Below, in pieces: positions 1 to 5,403 of a stretch of DNA of 5,667 bases. A model generated the notes under the pieces. That model saw nothing but the letters and a program-made list of their open reading frames with translations. It was not told the DNA's origin and made no database searches. Both the position numbers and the translations under genes were made by a program. Source of the DNA: an uncultured Oscillospiraceae bacterium (GTDB lineage Bacteria > Bacillota > Clostridia > Oscillospirales > Oscillospiraceae); assembly GCA_905205085.1 (NCBI GenBank), contig CAJLCG010000121.1, positions 1 to 5,667 on the forward strand, read 5' to 3'. The first letter of the stretch is position 1. The number at the start of each line of letters is the position of its first letter.

Positions 1-17
1 TGATAGGTACGAAGCAT
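1..17 (-). CDS. rpmH: 50S ribosomal protein L34, N-terminal fragment
   Basis: Only the first five codons and two bases of the sixth lie in the window. Read on the minus strand from 17 they give M-L-R-T-Y followed by CA, which fits the usual clostridial L34 start (MLRTYQ or similar). L34 is a basic protein of about 44 residues in the large ribosomal subunit. The start codon has a strong GAGGAGG ribosome binding site at 32-26, eight bases upstream, and a consensus promoter at 180-151 on the same strand. The divergent rpmH-dnaA arrangement is the standard one in Bacillota. The fragment alone would be too short to call; position, ribosome binding site, promoter and the five residues together make it convincing. 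Confidence 0.88.
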
Positions 18-150
18 GGGGGACACCTCCTCACTTGAATTCAAGCCGGCATCACCGGCCCAACAACAGCCGTTTCCGGCTGCGGTCTGCATGTCAAAAC
101 TGGGCCTGCAGGAGATACAAAACCATCTCCGGGCATATCCAGTACGGATT

Positions 151-180
151 ATTATAGACGAAAGTTTTTCTCCTTGTCAA
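151..180 (-). promoter_or_regulatory. rpmH promoter, sigma-A type
   Basis: On the minus strand there is a perfect TTGACA at 180-175 and a perfect TATAAT at 156-151, separated by 18 bases. Upstream of the -35 the minus strand is an A/G-rich run with repeated A-tracts (about 184-228), which resembles an UP element, as expected for a strongly expressed ribosomal protein operon. Transcription should begin near 144, giving a leader of about 125 nt. That leader contains two small GC hairpins (46-60 and 69-82, approximately) and the 12-base palindrome CTTGAATTCAAG at 34-45, just upstream of the ribosome binding site. Confidence 0.85.
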
Positions 181-226
181 CCATTTTCTTTTCCTTTTTC
201 CATCTTTTTTCCTTTCCCCCGGAAAA

Positions 227-244
227 AACACAACATCTTGTGTT
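227..244. repeat. inverted repeat between the divergent promoters
   Basis: AACACAA (227-233) and TTGTGTT (238-244) form a perfect seven-base inverted repeat with a four-base centre. It lies between the rpmH -35 element and the dnaA promoter, so it is well placed to be an operator for a dimeric regulator. It is not a DnaA box. No function can be assigned from sequence alone. Confidence 0.4.
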
Positions 245-327
245 CATATTGCTACCTGCCCCATTCCTGGAAAAAATCACCCATACTATTAAAATAAAAA
301 ATACCCCGGAAAACCAGGGGGAACGCC

Positions 328-356
328 TTGCGGCAGGGTGGTTTTTTTGCTATAAT
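328..356 (+). promoter_or_regulatory. dnaA promoter with extended -10
   Basis: TATAAT at 351-356 is preceded by TG at 348-349, giving a perfect extended -10 (TGCTATAAT). TTGCGG at 328-333 is a weak -35 with a 17-base spacer. A transcript starting near 363 would have a leader of about 180 nt before the dnaA start at 545. An imperfect GC hairpin (304-320) lies just upstream of the -35. I saw no DnaA box overlapping this promoter, although dnaA promoters in many bacteria carry one for autoregulation. Confidence 0.75.
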
Positions 357-373
357 GACGATGACGAATTGCG

Positions 374-457
374 CCCATTTTTTGATTGCGTCCGGAAAAC
401 AAACACCAAATGGGTCCCCTGCCAAGTTCGGGCCGGCAGGGACCCCATTTTCTTTTT
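374..457 (+). promoter_or_regulatory. possible transcription attenuator in the dnaA leader
   Basis: Positions 408-423 and 435-450 form a long GC-rich hairpin. AAATGGG (408-414) pairs with CCCATTT (444-450), followed by further GC pairs with two single-base bulges and an 11-base loop. A T-rich run (448-457, interrupted by one C) follows directly, as in an intrinsic terminator. The 5' arm AAATGGG can instead pair with a second CCCATTT at 374-380, also inside the predicted transcript, giving a mutually exclusive alternative structure. The hairpin lies inside dnaA's own leader, and the upstream gene is divergent, so it is not the terminator of a neighbour. A second palindrome, CAGGGCC-A-GGCCCTG, follows at 473-487. 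The regulatory role is inferred. Confidence 0.5.
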
Positions 458-544
458 CCCCGCTTTCTTTCTCAGGGCCAGGCCCTGTATTTCGGAGCTG
501 CCGTTTTCACGCCCCCGGCCGCTCTTGTTCAAGGAGGTTTTTCC

Positions 545-1861
545 ATGAATCCTGCCGCTGACGTCTGGGCAAAGGTTTTGACCCTCATGCAGCCGGAGAT
601 GACCGCCACCACCATCAACACCTGGTTTGACGACGCCACTGCCGTGGCTCTGGAGGACGACCGCTTCGTCCTCTACTCCCCCACCCGGTTCAAGCGGGAT
701 ATCATTGCCACCCGGTACGTCTCCAAGATCCAAAATGCCCTGCGGGAGCTGTTCTCCGCGGACATGGAAGTGGTGGTTCTGACGGAGGAGGAGCTGAATC
801 AGTACCAACAGCCCACCCAAAAAAATGATTTCTTCCCTGGGACAGAGGAGTACACCTTCGAGCGCTTCGTGGTGGGCTCCTCCAATAAGTTTGCCCATGC
901 GGCCGCCCGAGCGGTAGCCGACAACCCCGGCCAGAGCTACAACCCCCTGTTTATCTACGGCGAGTCCGGCCTGGGCAAGACCCACTTGCTCTACGCCATC
1001 GCCCACACCATCCATAAGAACCACCCGGAGTACAAGGTGGTCTACATCAAAGGAGACACCTTCACCAACGAGCTCATCCAGGCCATCCGGGAGGGCCGCA
1101 ACGCGGAGTTCCGGGAGAAGTACCGTGGCGCCGACGTGTTCCTCATGGACGACGTGCAGTTTATCGCCGGCCGTGACTCCACTCAGGAGGAGATGTTCCA
1201 TACCTTCAACACCCTCTATGAGCTGAAAAAGCAGATCGTATTTACCTCCGACCGTCCCCCCAAGGAGATGCTGCGCCTGGAGGATCGACTGAAGACCCGC
1301 TTTGAGTGGGGCCTGCTGGCCGATATCCAGCCCCCGGACTATGAGACCCGTATGGCCATTATCAAAAACAAGGCGGTACGTATGGGCGTGGAGCTGCCCG
1401 AATTCCTGCTCCAGCTCATTGCCGAGAACATCACCGCCAACGTGCGGCAGATCGAGGGCACCGTCAACAAGATCATGGCCTATCAGCAGCTCATGGGCGA
1501 CTCGGTGGACAAGGACACCGTGGTCCGGGCTGTCAAGGACATGTTCAAAGAGAAGTCGGACATCGTGCCCACCGCCGACGTCATCATCGACGAGGTGTGT
1601 AAGTTCTACAACATCGAGCCCGCCACCCTCCGTGGCCAAGGCCGTGCCAAGGATATCTCTCTGGCCCGCCAGATCGCCATGTACCAAATCCGCCGCATGA
1701 CTAACCTCTCCTTGAAGGAGATCGGCAAAGAGTTTGACAACCGAGACCATACCACGGTACTCCATTCCATCGAGCGGATTGAGGATTTGGTGAAAACTGA
1801 CCCGGAAAAGGCGGAGATCATTAAGGATATTACGTCAAATATCAATATCCGTTACGAGTAA
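545..1861 (+). CDS. dnaA: chromosomal replication initiator protein DnaA
   Basis: DnaA is the AAA+ ATPase that binds 9-bp DnaA boxes at oriC, melts the origin and helps load the replicative helicase. The 438-residue product has all four domains. Domain I is at about 1-75, with a W-x-x-V-L start and a T-W-F motif. A short linker follows (about 76-102). The AAA+ domain begins at YTFERF (103). It has Walker A GESGLGKTH (139-147), Walker B LMDD (200-203), a TSDRPP sensor region, an arginine finger at R252 in RLKTRF and sensor II R301. The sensor II motif reads ANVR rather than the usual GNVR. Domain IV carries the DNA-binding signature DNRDHTTVLH (398-407). The ATG at 545 is chosen because AAGGAGG ends seven bases upstream and the protein then begins as the family does. 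An in-frame TTG at 386 would add an unrelated tail. The DnaA boxes about 700 bases downstream are its expected targets. Confidence 0.98.
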   Translation: MNPAADVWAKVLTLMQPEMTATTINTWFDDATAVALEDDRFVLYSPTRFKRDIIATRYVSKIQNALRELFSADMEVVVLTEEELNQYQQPTQKNDFFPGTEEYTFERFVVGSSNKFAHAAARAVADNPGQSYNPLFIYGESGLGKTHLLYAIAHTIHKNHPEYKVVYIKGDTFTNELIQAIREGRNAEFREKYRGADVFLMDDVQFIAGRDSTQEEMFHTFNTLYELKKQIVFTSDRPPKEMLRLEDRLKTRFEWGLLADIQPPDYETRMAIIKNKAVRMGVELPEFLLQLIAENITANVRQIEGTVNKIMAYQQLMGDSVDKDTVVRAVKDMFKEKSDIVPTADVIIDEVCKFYNIEPATLRGQGRAKDISLARQIAMYQIRRMTNLSLKEIGKEFDNRDHTTVLHSIERIEDLVKTDPEKAEIIKDITSNINIRYE

Positions 1862-1877
1862 ATTATTTTGGGGTGAT

Positions 1878-2117
1878 GTTCTTTCCAGCGATGGAAAGAA
1901 CGAAAGATCGCCGGGGAACGCCTTCGAGGAACACTTCGCCTGCGGCGGTGTTCCTAGGCGGCTTATCCCCGGACCCCTGTTTACGAGAGCGTGTCCCTTT
2001 GGGCGCTTGGTAACTTCCGGCGGCCTAAGCTTTGACCGTGCTTTCTCCTATTCTCGGCCCACAGGGGCCTTTTGCTATCAAAATTTGAAGATATCTATAT
2101 TCTAACGCACACCGCCT
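1878..2117 (-). repeat. structured element, copy A (possible noncoding RNA), minus strand
   Basis: Read on the minus strand this ~240-nt stretch aligns over its whole length with copy B (2200-2447, plus). From the shared AGGCGGTGT start to the shared TAAGCCGCCTA block the two are 163 and 166 nt long. Features in 5' to 3' order on the minus strand are: a five-pair hairpin with CTGT loop (2069-2056); a GCCGCCGGA block; and a seven-pair outer stem (1972-1966 with 1917-1911). The outer stem encloses a three-pair GCC/GGC step, then an eight-pair stem AGGAACAC/GTGTTCCT with an AA bulge and an inner CGCC/GGCG stem. The element ends in a ten-pair palindrome (1901-1878, loop TCGC). TAGAAT at 2104-2099 could be a -10 box, but no good -35 is visible. 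It may be an RNA gene or a dispersed palindromic repeat. It is not a protein gene. Confidence 0.6.
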
Positions 2118-2199
2118 GGTGCCTGCCTACCTGTTTGGTGCGGCGGGTGTCGTTTTAGCGCCCCCAGCAACTGCCCAGCTGCCACGGTTTTGCCAGAGT
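2118..2199. other. spacer between the two structured elements
   Basis: This 82-base stretch separates the facing 5' ends of copies A and B. It would carry the promoter regions if both are transcribed outward. An imperfect hairpin (ACACCGCC at 2109-2116 with the GGCGGGTGT region near 2142-2150) spans its left part, and it ends with the TTGCCA listed as a possible -35. I see no gene in it. Confidence 0.4.
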
Positions 2200-2217
2200 A
2201 GGCGGTGTCCGTATAAC
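2190..2217 (+). promoter_or_regulatory. possible promoter for structured element B
   Basis: TTGCCA (2190-2195) and TATAAC (2212-2217) are 16 bases apart. A start near 2224 would place the CTGT hairpin about 25 nt into the transcript and include the rest of copy B. The boxes are imperfect. TATAAC also sits in the loop of the inverted repeat GTGTCCG/CGGACAC (2206-2212 with 2219-2225, approximate), so the call is tentative. Confidence 0.35.
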
Positions 2218-2447
2218 GCGGACACTTTCAAACTTCACACCAGGCAGGGCCCTGTGGCCCGGGGCAAGAAGGATGCAAAGTCTTGTGTTCGGAGCCGCCG
2301 GACGCAAGTGCCCATCTTCCAGGAGGGCGTCTCCCGTAATCGGGGGCTTGGGGGTAAGCCGCCTATGAGCGCCCGCTGCGCGAAGGCGCTCATCGAAGGC
2401 GACCCCCAGCGATTCTTTGGTTACTTTCTGAACGATCAGAAAGTAAC
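2200..2447 (+). repeat. structured element, copy B (possible noncoding RNA), plus strand
   Basis: This is the second, better-placed copy of the element at 1878-2117. It has the hairpin GGGCC-CTGT-GGCCC (2247-2260); the GCCGCCGGA block (2294-2302); a small CCCG-TAAT-CGGG hairpin (about 2333-2345); an outer stem TGGGGGT/ACCCCCA (2349-2355 with 2402-2408); a GCC/GGC step (2358-2360 with 2398-2400); and a nine-pair stem (2365-2373 with 2385-2393) with AA bulge (2383-2384) and inner CGC-TGC-GCG. It closes with a perfect twelve-pair palindrome (2420-2431 with 2436-2447, loop ACGA). Conserved unpaired segments and compensatory stem changes relative to copy A indicate selection on folding. Candidate families to compare are 6S RNA, raiA and HEARO/omega RNAs. 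I cannot assign it to any of them by eye. Overlapping open frames here are by-products. Confidence 0.6.
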
Positions 2448-2460
2448 ACCCGTCCCTCCC

Positions 2461-2490
2461 CCGCCCCGCAGGGCGGAACCCTCTCTTTTT
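2461..2490 (+). terminator. weak terminator-like hairpin after element B
   Basis: CCGCCC (2461-2466) and GGGCGG (2471-2476) form a six-pair stem with loop CGCA. A pyrimidine-rich stretch ending in five T (2486-2490) follows after about nine bases. The T-run is not immediately next to the stem, so termination would be inefficient. It would insulate the origin from transcription coming from element B. The same stem and loop, in reverse complement, occurs in the dnaN-yaaA gap at 3987-4002. Confidence 0.35.
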
Positions 2491-2552
2491 CCAGCATAAT
2501 TGAATATTAATTGCATAAGTATTCATTTTATATACGCATAGTATCGAAAATA
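2491..2552. other. AT-rich block upstream of the DnaA boxes
   Basis: This is the most AT-rich stretch of the window, in sharp contrast to the GC-rich element before it. GCATA occurs three times (2494, 2513, 2536), and TTAATT-type tracts are frequent. It may assist origin opening or carry the dnaN promoter. I could not find a -35/-10 pair with acceptable spacing. Confidence 0.4.
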
Positions 2553-2573
2553 CCAGGCCGAACTGCATCTTGG

Positions 2574-2758
2574 TTATCCACACTTAAATGTGGATAACTT
2601 GGTGTATGTTGTGGAAAACTCCCGTGGGCACCACTATCTGTGGAAAGGGGCCAAATTTCTTCCCCACCCCCTGTGGACGCGCTTTCCCTTGTGCCAGTAA
2701 GGCTGGAGGCATTTTTCCACATTTTTTCCCCCTACGGGCTACTATTACGAAAATTAAT
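2574..2758 (+). other. oriC: replication origin oriC: DnaA boxes and unwinding region
   Basis: Two perfect DnaA boxes face each other: TTATCCACA at 2574-2582 (plus) and the same on the minus strand at 2597-2589. Together they form a ten-base inverted repeat with a six-base centre. One-mismatch boxes TTTTCCACA lie at 2618-2610 (minus) and 2713-2721 (plus). A weaker CTTTCCACA is at 2647-2639 (minus), and GCGTCCACA at 2680-2672 (minus) is marginal. After the last plus box come a GC-rich run (2728-2738) and CTACTATTA (2739-2747), then an AT-rich tail to 2758. This order (box, GC cluster, DnaA-trio, AT-rich DNA pointing to dnaN) matches the basal unwinding system described for Bacillus subtilis. 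Position between dnaA and dnaN is the usual site in Bacillota. Bidirectional firing is inferred. Confidence 0.92.
2739..2747 (+). other. DnaA-trio element
   Basis: CTA-CTA-TTA on the plus strand corresponds to three 3'-GAT-type trinucleotides on the complementary strand. This is the repeat DnaA uses to form a filament on single-stranded DNA during origin opening. It follows the plus-strand box at 2713-2721 after a 17-base spacer that is GC-rich in its second half. Confidence 0.7.
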
Positions 2759-2764
2759 CCTCTC

Positions 2765-2778
2765 CTCTCTTCAGAGAG
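2765..2778 (+). repeat. CTCTC/GAGAG hairpin in a pyrimidine/purine switch
   Basis: CTCTC (2765-2769) and GAGAG (2774-2778) flank TTCA. The stretch changes from nearly pure pyrimidine (2758-2772) to nearly pure purine (2773-2790) just before the dnaN ribosome binding site. It could fold in the dnaN leader or mark the edge of the unwinding region. Function is unknown. Confidence 0.35.
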
Positions 2779-2811
2779 AGCGGGGAGGAGCGACGCGAAG
2801 GAGGCAAACCC

Positions 2812-3918
2812 ATGAAATTTTCCTGTGAAAAGGCACTGCTCACAGCGGCTGTATCCATTGCATCAAGAGCGGTTGCAGCGAAAAGCTCCATCCCCGCCAT
2901 GGAGGGCATCCTGATCGAAGCCGATACCCGGCTCCGCCTCACCGGTTATAATTTGGAAACCGGTATTCAGGCCACTGTCCCCGCTGAGATCAAACAGCCC
3001 GGCTCTTTGGTGCTTTCCGCCCGCCTTTTTGGTGAAATTATTCGGAAAATGCCCGATGATGTGGTGGTTTTCACCTCAAAAGATTACATGGTCAACATCA
3101 AGTGCGGCATGAGCGAATTCAATATTTTAGGTACGGACCCCGAGGAGTTCCCCGAGCTGCCCACCGTGGACCAGCAGAACTCCATCACGCTGGAGCAGTC
3201 TGCCCTGCGCTCCATGATTGCACAGACCCTGTTTGCCGTCAGCGACAACGAGAGCCGCCCCGTCCACACCGGTTCCCTGTTCGAAGTGGACCACAACGAT
3301 TTGACTGTGGTATCCGTGGACGGCTATCGCCTGGCTCTGCGCCGGGAGAAGGCCGATAAAATTGAAGGATCAGAACAGTTTTCTTTCGTGGTGCCCGGCT
3401 CTGCCCTGAGTGAGGTGGAGAAGATCTGCTCCGGAGAGGGCCCTGTTACGGTAAACCAGGGCGCCCGCCATATCCTGTTCCAGGCCGGGGACACCGTGCT
3501 GGTCTGCCGCCGGCTGGAGGGCGAGTTCCTCCCCTACCGCAACGCCATTCCCCGCAACAACCCCATTCACATCCAGTGCGACACCCGCACCCTCCTCTCC
3601 TCCATTGAGCGTGTTTCTCTGATTATTAGTGAGAAGCTGAAAAGCCCCCTGCGCTGCGTGTTCGGGGACGGCGTGGTAGATATTACCACCAAGACGGCCA
3701 TCGGCGACGCCGCCGACCAGTGCCCCGTGGACGGAGACGGCCAGGGCTTGGAGATCGGCTTCAATAATAAGTATTTGATGGATGCCCTGAAGGCTGCCCC
3801 GGCGGATAAGCTGCGTCTGGAGTTCTCCTCCAGCGTGGCTCCCTGTGTGATCCTGCCCGCCGAGGGGGAGGAGAACTTTGTCTATATGGTGCTGCCCGTC
3901 CGCCTGAAAGCCAACTAA
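2812..3918 (+). CDS. dnaN: DNA polymerase III subunit beta (sliding clamp)
   Basis: DnaN forms the ring-shaped homodimer that encircles DNA and tethers DNA polymerase III and many repair proteins. The 368-residue product has normal length for three clamp folds of about 120 residues each. It starts with the typical MKFSCEKALL, has the family's AKSSIPAMEGILIEAD segment near residue 25-40 and SVDGYRLALR in the middle domain, and ends VLPVRLKAN. That ending matches the C-terminal peptide-binding motif (usually MPxRL; here the first residue is Leu at about 361). The ATG at 2812 has AAGGAGG at 2798-2804, seven bases upstream. It lies directly after oriC and reads away from it. The gap to the next gene is filled with palindromes, so it may be transcribed separately from yaaA-recF. 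I found no clear dedicated promoter. Confidence 0.98.
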   Translation: MKFSCEKALLTAAVSIASRAVAAKSSIPAMEGILIEADTRLRLTGYNLETGIQATVPAEIKQPGSLVLSARLFGEIIRKMPDDVVVFTSKDYMVNIKCGMSEFNILGTDPEEFPELPTVDQQNSITLEQSALRSMIAQTLFAVSDNESRPVHTGSLFEVDHNDLTVVSVDGYRLALRREKADKIEGSEQFSFVVPGSALSEVEKICSGEGPVTVNQGARHILFQAGDTVLVCRRLEGEFLPYRNAIPRNNPIHIQCDTRTLLSSIERVSLIISEKLKSPLRCVFGDGVVDITTKTAIGDAADQCPVDGDGQGLEIGFNNKYLMDALKAAPADKLRLEFSSSVAPCVILPAEGEENFVYMVLPVRLKAN

Positions 3919-4003
3919 ATTCCTTTTTTCGAGAAAAAAGGAATCAAAAAAGCTTTGTGCAAAGCTTCGCTTTGCTTCTGGGGCTGCCGCCCTGCGGGGC
4001 GGC
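3919..4003 (+). repeat. palindrome cluster between dnaN and yaaA
   Basis: Three inverted repeats fill this gap. The first starts right after the dnaN stop: ATTCCTTTTTT (3919-3929), loop CGAG, AAAAAAGGAAT (3934-3944). The second is a switch-like set in which CAAAGC (3960-3965) can pair with GCTTTG on its left (3952-3957) or on its right (3969-3974). The third is GCCGCCC-TGCG-GGGCGGC (3986-4003). None is followed by a T-run on the plus strand, so a standard terminator is not evident. The AT palindrome and the GC stem recall the ends of element B (palindrome 2420-2447, GC stem 2461-2476) in the same order. They may therefore belong to one dispersed repeat family. They may also protect or cleave the dnaN transcript. 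Confidence 0.6.
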
Positions 4004-4059
4004 TTCCGCAAATAAAAAGATTTGAGACGATAGTTCGTTTTTGAAAATAAGGAGTGACT

Positions 4060-4275
4060 ATGGAAAAAGAGACTGTCCAGATCCGCACGGAGTTTATTAA
4101 GCTCCAGGATCTGCTGAAATTTGCCGGAGCGGTAGAGACCGGCGGCGACGCGAAACTGATTATTCAGGAGGGCCGGGTCAAGGTGAACGGGGAGACCTGC
4201 ACTATGCGGGGTAAGAAAATGCGCCCTGGGGATGTGGCCTGCATTGACGACCAGCTGGAGCTGACCGTCCAATGA
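4060..4275 (+). CDS. yaaA: S4-domain RNA-binding protein, YaaA/YbcJ type
   Basis: The 71-residue product is almost entirely one S4 domain, the small fold that binds structured RNA, often ribosomal RNA. It shows the family pattern: F-I-K-L at 12-15, L-L-K-F-A-G-A-V-E near 18-26, G-G-x-A-K at 28-32, an E-G-x-V-x-V-N-G core at 37-44, and R-G-K-K-x-R-P-G-D at 50-58. In Bacillota this gene commonly precedes recF, and its Bacillus counterpart has been linked to ribosome assembly. The ATG at 4060 is preferred because AAGGAG (4049-4054) lies five bases upstream. A GTG at 4054 would overlap that site. The stop overlaps the recF start by four bases (ATGA at 4272-4275), indicating translational coupling. 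Confidence 0.93.
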   Translation: MEKETVQIRTEFIKLQDLLKFAGAVETGGDAKLIIQEGRVKVNGETCTMRGKKMRPGDVACIDDQLELTVQ

Positions 4276-5390
4276 AGTTAAACCGGCTGGAGCTGGACTT
4301 TTTCCGCAACTATTCCCACGTGGAGGCCACCTTTCACCCCCGGGTGAATCTGATCTACGGGGACAACGCCCAGGGAAAAACCAATCTGCTGGAGGCCATC
4401 GCATACCTCTCCTCTGCCCGGTCCCACCGGGCCCGGTATGACCGGGAGCTCATCATGCTGGATCAGCCCCAGGGGTACATCAAGGGCGAGGTGGACAGCC
4501 GGGAGCGCACCTTTATCCTGGAGGCTAAGCTCAACCGGGGCAAAACCCGGCAGCTCTGGTCCAACGGTCTGCGGCTGAAAACCGCCGGGGAGCTGGCGGG
4601 GATTCTGACCACCGTCCTCTTCTGCCCTGAGGACCTCTACCTCATCCGGGAGGGGGCCGCCGCCCGGCGGCGCTTTTTGGACGGGGCCATCTGTCAGCTG
4701 CGGCCCAGGTATGCCCAGGCATTGGCGGAATATAACCGCCTCTACGAGCATAAGACCCGGATTTTGCGAGATTGGCAGGAAAATCCCTCCCTGCTGGACA
4801 CGTTGGACGATTTCAACCTCCGCATGGCCCAGTTTGGAGCCCGAATCATCCACTACCGGGCCCACTTTGTCCGGCGGCTGGGGGAACAGGCCCCCGCCAT
4901 CCACGCCGACTTTTCCGGCGGACGGGAGCAGCTGGGCCTGCGGTATGAGACGGTGTCCACCGTTCAGGACCCCTTGGGCAGCGTGCAGGACATTTTTGAG
5001 AGTCTGCTGAAACATCAGGAGAGCCACCGCCGTGCCGAGTTGGACAGCCGCCAGTGTCTCAGCGGTCCCCACAAGGACGATCTGGTGGTGGAGCTGGACG
5101 GCCAGAGTGCGAAACAGTTTGGCTCCCAGGGTCAGACCCGGACGGCGGCCCTGTCCTTGAAGCTAGCCCAGCGGGAAATTTTTCAGCAGGAGACCGGCGA
5201 GTGGCCGGTGCTGCTGCTGGACGATGTGCTGTCTGAATTGGACGGAAAACGGCAATCCTTTGTATTGAACCGTATTCAGGGCGGCCAGGTGTTCATCACC
5301 TGCTGTGAGCCGGAAAAATTGGACGGCCTGGAGCGGGGCAAGAGCTTTCAGATCCAGGGAGGCACCATTCTCTCCCAGCGGTCGGTGTAA
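4272..5390 (+). CDS. recF: DNA replication and repair protein RecF
   Basis: RecF is an SMC/ABC-type ATPase that acts with RecO and RecR to load RecA at single-strand gaps and stalled forks. The 372-residue product has the full set of motifs: N-terminal [14 protein letters not shown]; Walker A GDNAQGKT (30-37); ABC signature region LSGPHKDDL (263-271); and Walker [13 protein letters not shown] (313-324), with the D-loop. Length is normal for the family. Translation starts at the ATG of the ATGA overlap with yaaA, with a purine-rich GGAGCTGA stretch just upstream inside yaaA, so expression probably depends on coupling. The next gene's ribosome binding site begins inside the recF stop codon, extending the operon downstream. 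Confidence 0.98.
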   Translation: MKLNRLELDFFRNYSHVEATFHPRVNLIYGDNAQGKTNLLEAIAYLSSARSHRARYDRELIMLDQPQGYIKGEVDSRERTFILEAKLNRGKTRQLWSNGLRLKTAGELAGILTTVLFCPEDLYLIREGAAARRRFLDGAICQLRPRYAQALAEYNRLYEHKTRILRDWQENPSLLDTLDDFNLRMAQFGARIIHYRAHFVRRLGEQAPAIHADFSGGREQLGLRYETVSTVQDPLGSVQDIFESLLKHQESHRRAELDSRQCLSGPHKDDLVVELDGQSAKQFGSQGQTRTAALSLKLAQREIFQQETGEWPVLLLDDVLSELDGKRQSFVLNRIQGGQVFITCCEPEKLDGLERGKSFQIQGGTILSQRSV

Positions 5391-5403
5391 AGGAGGCGGC
5401 GGG

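Noticed and set aside
386..544. N-terminal extension of DnaA from an in-frame TTG
   Set aside because: The added 53 residues do not resemble DnaA and cover the terminator-like hairpin. The ATG at 545 has an ideal ribosome binding site.
350..1765. Long open frame antisense to dnaA (471 codons)
   Set aside because: It is a shadow of GC-rich dnaA codons. The product has no recognisable family, and dnaA on the other strand is certain.
2200..2447. Naming the element as 6S RNA, RNase P RNA or tmRNA
   Set aside because: The RNase P core motifs and a tmRNA tRNA-like end are absent. I see no terminal stem and central bubble typical of 6S, and two inverted copies would be unusual for any of them.
2119..2499. 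Open reading frame of 126 codons on the plus strand between dnaA and oriC
   Set aside because: It lies across the structured element and its spacer, has no ribosome binding site and encodes a low-complexity Arg/Pro-rich product. The conserved features are base-paired stems, not codons.
2155..2583. Open reading frame of 142 codons on the minus strand
   Set aside because: It starts inside the DnaA box region, crosses the structured element antisense and shows no protein family features or ribosome binding site.
4022..4050. TTGAGA plus AAAATA as a promoter for yaaA-recF
   Set aside because: The -10 match is poor and would place the start on or past the ribosome binding site.
4054..4059. GTG start for yaaA two codons upstream
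   Set aside because: It overlaps the AAGGAG ribosome binding site. ATG at 4060 is correctly spaced.
3370..5072. Long minus-strand open frames antisense to dnaN (3370-4404) and recF (4278-5072)
   Set aside because: These are shadows of GC-rich genes. They lack ribosome binding sites and recognisable motifs.
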